Shown piece by piece: positions 5,898 through 11,994 of a stretch of DNA of 15,217 bases (positions are counted from its first letter, which is position 1; each line of letters starts with the position of its first letter). The notes beneath the pieces were generated by a model. That model was not told where the DNA came from, ran no database searches, and saw only the letters and a list, made by a program, of their open reading frames with translations. Source of the stretch: Pseudomonadota bacterium (GTDB lineage: Bacteria; Pseudomonadota; Alphaproteobacteria; Ferrovibrionales; Ferrovibrionaceae); NCBI GenBank assembly GCA_023434425.1, contig JAEYSS010000072.1:1-15217 (forward strand), written 5' to 3'. The translations under genes were made by a program, and so were the position numbers.

Positions 5898-7943
5898 GTG
5901 GCACCGATGGCCGTGGACAACGACGCTGGAAGTCTGCTGACGCTGCGCCTGCTCGGGCCGCTGGCGGTGCTGCAGGATGGCCTGGCCGTGACCCTGCCGG
6001 CCTCGCGCAAGGTGCGCGCGCTGCTCGGCTATCTCGCCATGACGCCGCAGCCGGTGACGCGCAGCCAGCTCTGCGACCTGCTGTGGGACGGGCCGAACGA
6101 TCCGCGTGGCGAGCTGCGCTGGTGCCTGAGCCGCATCCGCGCGGCGATCGACCCGAAGCTGCAGGGTCGCCCGCCGCAGGGCCCCAGCCGCATCGAAACG
6201 CAGGAGGACAGCCTGCGCCTGCGGCTTGATGGCTGCAGCGTGGATGCGCTCGACGCCGCAGCGTCCGTCGCGGATGACCTCAACCGCCTGCCGCTTGCGG
6301 AACTGCAGCGGCGCGCGGCGCTGTTTGCCGGCGAGTTTCTCGAAGGCCTGGATGCCGACCGCATGCCGGGTTTCAACACCTGGCTGATGGCGCAGCGCCG
6401 CCGCATGCGCGGCCTGCGCGTCGCGCTGCTCGAACGGATCGTCGCGCTGAGCGAAACAGATGCGGCAACGGCGCTGCCCTGGCTGGAACAGTGGCAACAA
6501 CTGGTGCCCTTCGATCTGCGGGTGCATGAGAAGCTGCTGCAGGCGCTGGCACGACAGGGCCGCTTCGCCGAGGGCGAGGCGCATCTGCAGGCAGCCATGC
6601 GGCTGTTCCAGTCGGAAGACCTGGAACAGCGGCCGCTGCGCGCGGCCTGGATGGCGGCGCGGCAGCAGAGCCAGCCCCAACCGAACCACCCGCAGCCGCG
6701 CCTGGAAACGGCGGCCGCGTTGCCGCCGCAACCGGACGCGCCCCCCGTTGCCGAACCGGCGCGGCGCGCCTCGATTGCCGTGATGCCGTTCCGCGACGGC
6801 GATCTCGGCCGGCCGGTCAGCTGCCGGACTGCCGACTGGCTGACCACCGATGTGATCGTGCGGCTGGCGCGGCTGCGCAGCCTGCTGGTGATCTCGCAGG
6901 GCACGACGCTGGCGCTGCGCGACCGCTGGATGGCGCCGGACGATGCCGCGCGGCTGCTGAATGTCGACTATGTCGTGAACGGGTCGCTGTGCCGGGCCCA
7001 TCATCGCCTCGTCATCACGGTCGAACTGGCGGAGACGCGGTCGGGCCGCATCCTGTGGACTGAAGCCTTCGATTACCGGGCGGAGGATGCGCTGCTCGCC
7101 TTCGACGAGATCGGCGCGCGCATCGCCGACCGCATCACCACCGAGGTGGATGCCACTGAGCGCCAGCGCGCCATTCTCAAGCCACCGAAGTCGCTGACCG
7201 CCTGGGAGGCCTATCACCGCGGCATGTGGCATTTCTACCATTTCGACCGCGTGGAAAACCGCAAGGCACAGCAGTGTTTCGAGGCCGCAGTGCAGCTCGA
7301 TCCGACATTTTCCCGCGCCCATGCCGGCCTGTCGTTTGCGCATTACCAGAATGCCTTCCAGGGCTGGGCCGACCGCGCCTGCGAATCCGAACGCGCCTAT
7401 GCCAGCGCCAGCCAGGGCCTGATGGCCGATGACCGCGACCCGGCGGTGCATGAAGTGATGGGCCGGGCGCTGTGGCTGCGCGGCGAGCTGGACAGCGCGC
7501 TGACCGAACTGGAAACCGCCATCGACCTGAGCCCGAATTTCGTGCCGGGCCACTACACGCTGTCCTTCTTCCACAGCCTGGAAGGCGATCCGCAGGCCGC
7601 GATTCTGGCGTCGGACCATTCGCGCCAGATCAGCCCCTTCGACCCGCTGATGTTCGCCATGCTGGCGACCCGCGCCGTGGCGCTGTTGCGGCTGAAACGC
7701 TTCGACGAGGCGGCCGACTGGGCGACGCGCGCGGCGGCCCGGCCGAATGCGCATCTGCATGTGCAGGCGCTGAGCGCCTATGCGCTGGCGCTGGCCGACC
7801 GCCTGCCGGAAGCCCGCACGCGCCTGGACCAGGTCCGCGCACGCTGGCCGGATTACACGGTCGAGACCTATCTCGCGGCCATGCGGCTGGCGCCGGAAGG
7901 CGCGGCGATGGTGCGCAAGGTGGCGCAGCGCGTCGATGCGTGA
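5898..7943 (+). CDS. SARP-like transcriptional regulator with BTAD and TPR domains
   Basis: This 681-aa protein starts at GTG 5898, directly behind the Shine-Dalgarno GAGGGAG (5888-5894). An in-frame ATG at 5847 lacks one and would add 17 residues. Residues about 13-85 form an OmpR/AfsR-type winged helix (LTLRLLGPLAVLQDG; LLGYLAMTPQPVTRSQLCDLLW; LRWCLSRIRAAI). Residues about 88-255 resemble a bacterial transcriptional activator (BTAD) helical domain. A Pro/Gln-rich linker follows (about 256-290). A SIAVMPF-type domain (about 292-415) is often found between DNA-binding and TPR parts in such regulators. TPR-like helices (about 430-620) include AQQCFEAAVQLDPTFSRAHAGLSFAHY and ALTELETAIDLSPNFVPGHYTLSFFHS. 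It should bind DNA and sense a partner protein or ligand through the TPRs. Divergence from the MddA-like gene makes that gene a candidate target. A terminator follows 14 nt after the stop. Confidence 0.88.
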   Translation: MAPMAVDNDAGSLLTLRLLGPLAVLQDGLAVTLPASRKVRALLGYLAMTPQPVTRSQLCDLLWDGPNDPRGELRWCLSRIRAAIDPKLQGRPPQGPSRIETQEDSLRLRLDGCSVDALDAAASVADDLNRLPLAELQRRAALFAGEFLEGLDADRMPGFNTWLMAQRRRMRGLRVALLERIVALSETDAATALPWLEQWQQLVPFDLRVHEKLLQALARQGRFAEGEAHLQAAMRLFQSEDLEQRPLRAAWMAARQQSQPQPNHPQPRLETAAALPPQPDAPPVAEPARRASIAVMPFRDGDLGRPVSCRTADWLTTDVIVRLARLRSLLVISQGTTLALRDRWMAPDDAARLLNVDYVVNGSLCRAHHRLVITVELAETRSGRILWTEAFDYRAEDALLAFDEIGARIADRITTEVDATERQRAILKPPKSLTAWEAYHRGMWHFYHFDRVENRKAQQCFEAAVQLDPTFSRAHAGLSFAHYQNAFQGWADRACESERAYASASQGLMADDRDPAVHEVMGRALWLRGELDSALTELETAIDLSPNFVPGHYTLSFFHSLEGDPQAAILASDHSRQISPFDPLMFAMLATRAVALLRLKRFDEAADWATRAAARPNAHLHVQALSAYALALADRLPEARTRLDQVRARWPDYTVETYLAAMRLAPEGAAMVRKVAQRVDA

Positions 7944-7957
7944 TGACGAATGAAAAT

Positions 7958-7986
7958 GGCCGGGGAAGCTGCCCCGGCCTTTCTTC
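7958..7986 (+). terminator. Rho-independent terminator of the SARP-like gene
   Basis: A perfect 8-bp stem, GGCCGGGG (7958-7965) with CCCCGGCC (7972-7979), has loop AAGCTG and tail TTTCTTCC. It begins 14 nt after the TGA of the regulator. Confidence 0.85.
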
Positions 7987-7993
7987 CAAATGC

Positions 7994-8095
7994 GTCATGC
8001 CCGGACTTGATCCGGGCATCCACGCCCCTTTCTTTTAACGCTACATCCAAAACGTGGATGGCCGGCCAAGAAAATCTCCTGGGCCCGGCCATGAC
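7994..8095. repeat. 102-bp alphaproteobacterial palindromic element
   Basis: The element begins GTCATGCCCGGACTTGATCC and ends GGGCCCGGCCATGAC, so the ends GTCATG/CATGAC are inverted. Inner arms (GGCATCCACG near 8015-8024; CGTGGATGGCC near 8053-8063) are also complementary, so the whole can fold into one long imperfect hairpin. It fills the space between the SARP-like gene's terminator and the convergent dehydrogenase stop. A short relative with the same 22-nt start lies at 4721-4749. Confidence 0.85.
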
Positions 8096-8113
8096 AGTAT
8101 GGTTTGAGTCGCA

Positions 8114-9184
8114 TCACCCCTTCGCCACCGCTTCGGCAATCGCCTTGCCGACATCCTTCGTGTTGGCCTGACCGCCCATATCGGGCGTGCGCGGCCCGGC
8201 TTCGAGCACCTCTTCGATCGCCTTCATCACGGCATCCGACGCATCCTTGTGGCCGAGATGCTCGAGCATCATCGCGCCGCACCAGATCTGGCCGACCGGG
8301 TTTGCAATCCCCTTGCCGGCAATATCCGGCGCCGAGCCATGCACCGGCTCGAACAGCGAGGGGAATTTGCGCTCCGGATTGAGATTGGCCGAAGGGGCGA
8401 TGCCGATGGTGCCGGTGCAGGCCGGACCCAGGTCGGACAGGATATCGCCGAACAGGTTCGAGCCGACCACGACATCGAACCAGTCGGGATGCTGCACGAA
8501 ATGCGCGGTGAGAATGTCGATATGATACTGGTCGACCTTCACGCCGGGATATTTCTTCTTCATCTCGGCGACGCGCTCGTCCCAGTAGGGCATGGTGATC
8601 GAGATGCCGTTCGACTTGGTCGCCGAGGTGAGATGCTTCTTCGGCCGGCTCTGCGCCAGATCGAAGGCGAATTTCAGAATCCGGTCCGAGCCCGTGCGGG
8701 TCAGGATGGTTTCCTGGATGACGAATTCGCGCTCGGTGCCGCCGAACATGCGGCCGCCGATCGAGGAATATTCACCCTCGGTGTTTTCGCGCACGACATA
8801 GAAATCGATGTCCCCGACCTTGCGGTTGGCCAGCGGCGACGGAATGCCCGGCATCAGGCGCACCGGGCGCAGGTTGACATACTGGTCGAATTCGCGGCGC
8901 CACTGGATCAGCGAGCCCCAGAGCGAAATATGGTCCGGCACTTTCTCGGGCCAGCCGACCGCGCCGAAGAAGATGGCGTCATGGCCGCCGATCTTGTCCT
9001 TCCAGTCGGCCGGCATCATCGCGCCGTGCTTCATGTAGTGATCGACGCTCCAGTCGAAATGGTCGTAGGCGAAATCGATGCCGAAGCGGCGCGCCACCGC
9101 ATCCAGCACAGCCACGCCTTCCGGCACCACTTCCTTGCCGATGCCGTCGCCGGGGATCACCGCGATCCTGTGTGTCTTAGCCAT
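8114..9184 (-). CDS. ttuC: Tartrate dehydrogenase / D-malate dehydrogenase (decarboxylating)
   Basis: This 356-aa cytoplasmic enzyme belongs to the isocitrate/isopropylmalate dehydrogenase family and uses NAD+ and a divalent metal to oxidise tartrate or oxidatively decarboxylate D-malate to pyruvate. Visible motifs are the N-terminal IPGDGIGKEV (10-19), FGAVGWPEKVPDHISLWG (73-90, typical of the tartrate/D-malate subgroup), NLRPVRLMPG (104-113) and RENTEGEYS with the catalytic Tyr139. K190 lies in ATKSNGIS. The metal-binding aspartates are D225, D247 and D251 in the NLFGDILSDLGPACTGTIG signature. The length is normal for the family. The start at ATG 9184 has an AAAAGGA element about 10 nt upstream. 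It follows the Bug/TctC-type binding protein by 69 nt on the same strand, so uptake and first catabolic step are probably co-expressed. The dmlA name would fit equally. No regulator gene is next to the pair. Confidence 0.93.
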   Translation of the reverse strand: MAKTHRIAVIPGDGIGKEVVPEGVAVLDAVARRFGIDFAYDHFDWSVDHYMKHGAMMPADWKDKIGGHDAIFFGAVGWPEKVPDHISLWGSLIQWRREFDQYVNLRPVRLMPGIPSPLANRKVGDIDFYVVRENTEGEYSSIGGRMFGGTEREFVIQETILTRTGSDRILKFAFDLAQSRPKKHLTSATKSNGISITMPYWDERVAEMKKKYPGVKVDQYHIDILTAHFVQHPDWFDVVVGSNLFGDILSDLGPACTGTIGIAPSANLNPERKFPSLFEPVHGSAPDIAGKGIANPVGQIWCGAMMLEHLGHKDASDAVMKAIEEVLEAGPRTPDMGGQANTKDVGKAIAEAVAKG

Positions 9185-9253
9185 GAGTTACGCGTCCTTT
9201 TTGATTTTGATTCTGGGGAGACTTAAGCAGGTTTTACTCAGTCGGCATACAGG

Positions 9254-10228
9254 TCAGTCAGCATACTGGCCGGCCGCCTTGATCAGCGGGGCCCATTTGT
9301 CGATTTCGGCATAGAGATGCGCCTTCAGCGCCGCCGGGGTGGCGCGCGCGTCGGAGGCCACCGTCGTGTTGATATCGGCAAAGCGCTTGACGATCTCGGC
9401 ATCCTTCAGCGCGCCGCGCGCGGCCGCCGCCAGCTTCTGCACGACCGCCTCGGGCGTGCCCTTGGGCGCATACAGCGCATGCCAGACATTGACCTCGAAG
9501 CCCTTCAGGCCGGCCTCGTCGGCGGTCGGCAGGTCGGGCAGGTCGGCCAGCCGCTGCTTGGTGGTGATGGCATAGGCCTTGACCTTCTTCGCCTTGATCT
9601 GGCCGGTGGTATTGGTGGCCTGGTCGCAGGTCATGTCGAGCTGCTTGCCGAGCAGATCCTGCATCACCGGCGCATTGCCGCGATAGCCGACCGTGTTGAG
9701 CTGCACGCCCATCGCCGACATCATCAGCATACCGCAGAGATGCGACGCCGCGCCGATGCCGGCATTGCCGTAGGAGACCTTGTTGCCTTCCTTTTTCAGA
9801 TGGGCGACCAGTTCGGGCAGCGTGTTGGGCGGGAAGTCCTCGCGCGCGATGATGGTCATCGCGGAATCGGTCAGCAGTGCGATCGGCGAAAAGGCGGTTT
9901 TGGTGTCGTAGGGCAGCTTGCGATACAGCGTGGCCGCCGTGGAGATACCGACATGATGCACCAGCAGGGTATGGCCGTCCGGCTCGGCGGTGGCGACGCG
10001 GTTGGCGCCGATGGTGCCGCCGGCACCGGTGGCGTTTTCCACCACCACGGTATGGTTGTTGAGCTGGCGCGACAGGCCGAGCGCGGTCAGGCGCGCGACC
10101 GTATCGGTCGGGCCACCGGCGGCATAGGGCACGATCACGGTGATCGCCTTGCTCGGCCAGCTCTGAGCCAGAGCGGGAGCGGCAGTGAAAGGCAGCAGGA
10201 CGGCTGCCGCGAGCATGAGAGAGCGCAT
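9254..10228 (-). CDS. Bug/TctC-family periplasmic solute-binding protein
   Basis: This 324-aa protein starts at ATG 10228, supported by a perfect CGGAGGA Shine-Dalgarno 5 nt upstream. The frame is open to 10279, but that extension lacks a signal-peptide-like start. Residues 1-22 (MRSLMLAAAVLLPFTAAPALAQ) form a Sec signal peptide with an ALA cleavage site. The mature protein has typical Bug blocks: ITVIVPYAAGGPTDTVAR, VVVENATGAGGTIGANRVATAEPDGHTLL, YRGNAPVMQDLLGKQLDM and GFEVNVWHALYAPKGTPEAV. Bug proteins bind small carboxylates and feed TctAB-type tripartite transporters or sensing pathways. No tctA or tctB is in the window, so the membrane partner must be elsewhere. Position upstream of the tartrate/D-malate dehydrogenase suggests a C4 hydroxy-dicarboxylate ligand (inference). 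The ribosome-binding site can be hidden in a hairpin, pointing to translational control. Confidence 0.93.
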   Translation of the reverse strand: MRSLMLAAAVLLPFTAAPALAQSWPSKAITVIVPYAAGGPTDTVARLTALGLSRQLNNHTVVVENATGAGGTIGANRVATAEPDGHTLLVHHVGISTAATLYRKLPYDTKTAFSPIALLTDSAMTIIAREDFPPNTLPELVAHLKKEGNKVSYGNAGIGAASHLCGMLMMSAMGVQLNTVGYRGNAPVMQDLLGKQLDMTCDQATNTTGQIKAKKVKAYAITTKQRLADLPDLPTADEAGLKGFEVNVWHALYAPKGTPEAVVQKLAAAARGALKDAEIVKRFADINTTVASDARATPAALKAHLYAEIDKWAPLIKAAGQYAD

Positions 10229-10233
10229 GGATT

Positions 10234-10260
10234 TCCTCCGTTTTGTATTTATGCGGAGGA
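10234..10260 (-). promoter_or_regulatory. Hairpin sequestering the ribosome-binding site of the Bug gene
   Basis: In the mRNA sense (minus strand), TCCTCCG (10260-10254) is perfectly complementary to CGGAGGA (10240-10234), the Shine-Dalgarno of the binding-protein gene. The A-rich 13-nt loop reads CATAAATACAAAA. Folding would close the whole Shine-Dalgarno in a 7-bp stem ending 5 nt before the ATG, as in translational switches. A weak -10-like TAGACT ends just upstream of the left arm. Confidence 0.65.
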
Positions 10261-10335
10261 GTCTAGCGCCTGGGGCCACGGCGCGGCCAATGCCACTGTT
10301 GCCTCACGCGATGCCGGGCCGGCATAGCGGGACGG

Positions 10336-11985
10336 CTAGGCGCCCCGCTCCCACACCGCCTGGTCGGTGACGATGTAATCGACGCGGCCTTCGCGCAGCA
10401 GGCGCAGCATGTCGGAGGGTGCATCCAGCGCGGGTTCGTTGCCGATCTGCATGGCTAAGCCGAGCAGCCCGGGCAACCAGCAGAGCGACTTGTAGCTTTC
10501 GATCAGGCCGTGCAGCAGCGGATGGCGCAGTTCGTCGACGATCTCGGCGCTGACCGGATGCGTCGCAATCGCCGGCAGCTGCACCGCCCAGCGCGGCGCC
10601 AGTTGCGCGGCGATGGCCGGATCGCGCCAGCCGGGCAGCAATTCGGCCAGCGCGGCACGCGAGGCATGCAGCACCGGCTGGCTCCAGGCCGGGCGATCAA
10701 GCCGCGCCGCCACCTGGGCCGGCAGGCCGGCATCCTTGCCGGCGAACAGGATCAGCCGATTGATGCCGCCGCTGGCGCCGATGCCGCGGCCCTCGCCGAT
10801 GGCGATCACCTTGCCGGCATGCAGCAGGGCGGCGGCGGCGCGCAGCGGATCGCGGCTGACCATGCGGCAGCCGGCATTGCCGAGCACCGGATCGAGGTCG
10901 CCGCTGTAATCGCGGCCCCAGGCGGCCTCGCGCAGCGGCCGGCGCTGGCGCAGGAAGGCGTCCAGACCGTCCTGCTGCAGCAGCAGGCTGAGCGCGCCGC
11001 CCAGCGGCAGCGCGCTTTCATCCATCAGCTGCGCCGAGAGGGCGACGCCGTCGCCGAGCCGTGTCTGCAGCTGCAGCAGCAGCACCGGATCGGCCAGCAG
11101 AGGCCCGGCGAGCGCGACGCGGCGCAGGCCATGGCGCTCAAGCAGAACCTTGATCGCGTCCGCGAAACGGTCGGCCAGCAGCAGCGCGAGCGAGGCGGCC
11201 AGGATCGCCGGGGGCTGGTCTTCGGCCAGCCGGCGCAGCCAGCGCGCCGCGCCGCCTTCGTTGGAAAAATCGGTGACGATGCGCCCCTGCGCATCGACCG
11301 TGACATGGGCGCGGAAGGCTTCGCCGAAAAGCGGCTCGGCCTGCAGGGCAAGCGCAAACAGCGATGCTGCATCGGGCAGGCCGAGGCCGTCGATGGCAAG
11401 GCCGACCAGGCGGCCGACGGAGTCGCCCTCGCCGTCTTCCTGCAGCAGCGCGAGACGGCCGTATTTCAGCACATGGGCGGCGCAGCCGGTCTGGTCGGCG
11501 GTGAAGATCAGCGTGTCGTCGGCCCAGGGCGCGTCGGCCAGCGCCAGCATCGCGTAGGCCTCATGCCGGCCGTAGAACCGCGTCTGCACATGACGGTTGA
11601 GGCCGAGATCACCGGCCAGCAGCCCGAGATCGAGCAGGCTTTCCGGTGCGGCGGAACGCCGATGCTTGCGCGCCTCCTCGGGCAGGCTGATCGGTGTGTC
11701 GCGACCGAGCAGGCTGCGCAAACCGCGGCCGACACGGCGCGGCAGGGAGAGCGCGCGGAAATGCCGGCCGGGAAACAGGCCCTGGCTCAGCGCCAGTCCG
11801 GCGATATCGCCGGCGCGCAGATTGGCAATGTCGAGGCATTCACCGATCGCTTCCACCGGCAGGCGGCCGCCATCGCGCATCACGCCGCTCAGCCGTGCCA
11901 GTGGCACGGCGGCGAGCAGACGGCTGCCGTCGAACACGGCGGCGCCGGCGTCCTGCCAACCGGAATGGACGCCGAGCACCAGCAT
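10336..11985 (-). CDS. NodU/TobZ-family carbamoyltransferase-like protein with eroded motifs
   Basis: This 549-aa protein follows the two-domain plan of NodU/CmcH/TobZ O-carbamoyltransferases. The N-terminal actin-like domain starts MLVLGVHSGWQDAGAAVFDGSRLLAAV, the usual opening. The metal-binding HHxxH block is reduced to RFYGRH141EAYA, though the partner aspartate-like segment FTADQTG (161-167) remains. In the C-terminal domain the RMEFGPRALG motif appears as GRGIGASGGINRLIL (399-413), and the NTSFNxxGEP motif as AMQIGNEPALDAPSDML (511-527). Several ligands known in the family for iron and carbamoyl-adenylate are therefore missing, although the reading frame is intact and the fold-level blocks stay in order. 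It may have another substrate, a non-enzymatic role, or no activity. It starts 9 nt after the pheT stop, so it is probably transcribed with pheST. The family assignment rests on motif order read by eye. Confidence 0.75.
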   Translation of the reverse strand: MLVLGVHSGWQDAGAAVFDGSRLLAAVPLARLSGVMRDGGRLPVEAIGECLDIANLRAGDIAGLALSQGLFPGRHFRALSLPRRVGRGLRSLLGRDTPISLPEEARKHRRSAAPESLLDLGLLAGDLGLNRHVQTRFYGRHEAYAMLALADAPWADDTLIFTADQTGCAAHVLKYGRLALLQEDGEGDSVGRLVGLAIDGLGLPDAASLFALALQAEPLFGEAFRAHVTVDAQGRIVTDFSNEGGAARWLRRLAEDQPPAILAASLALLLADRFADAIKVLLERHGLRRVALAGPLLADPVLLLQLQTRLGDGVALSAQLMDESALPLGGALSLLLQQDGLDAFLRQRRPLREAAWGRDYSGDLDPVLGNAGCRMVSRDPLRAAAALLHAGKVIAIGEGRGIGASGGINRLILFAGKDAGLPAQVAARLDRPAWSQPVLHASRAALAELLPGWRDPAIAAQLAPRWAVQLPAIATHPVSAEIVDELRHPLLHGLIESYKSLCWLPGLLGLAMQIGNEPALDAPSDMLRLLREGRVDYIVTDQAVWERGA

Positions 11986-11994
11986 GATCAGCCG

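Noticed and set aside
5883..7760. 625-codon minus-strand open frame opposite the SARP-like gene
   Set aside because: It shows the same H/Q/R-rich antisense composition and has no domain logic, whereas the plus frame has clear wHTH, BTAD and TPR patterns.
8249..9226. Plus-strand open frame opposite the dehydrogenase
   Set aside because: The dehydrogenase motifs on the minus strand are intact, so this is a shadow frame.
10309..10325. Terminator after the carbamoyltransferase-like gene
   Set aside because: The palindrome ATGCCGGGCCGGCAT has almost no loop and no T tail, so it is a poor terminator candidate.
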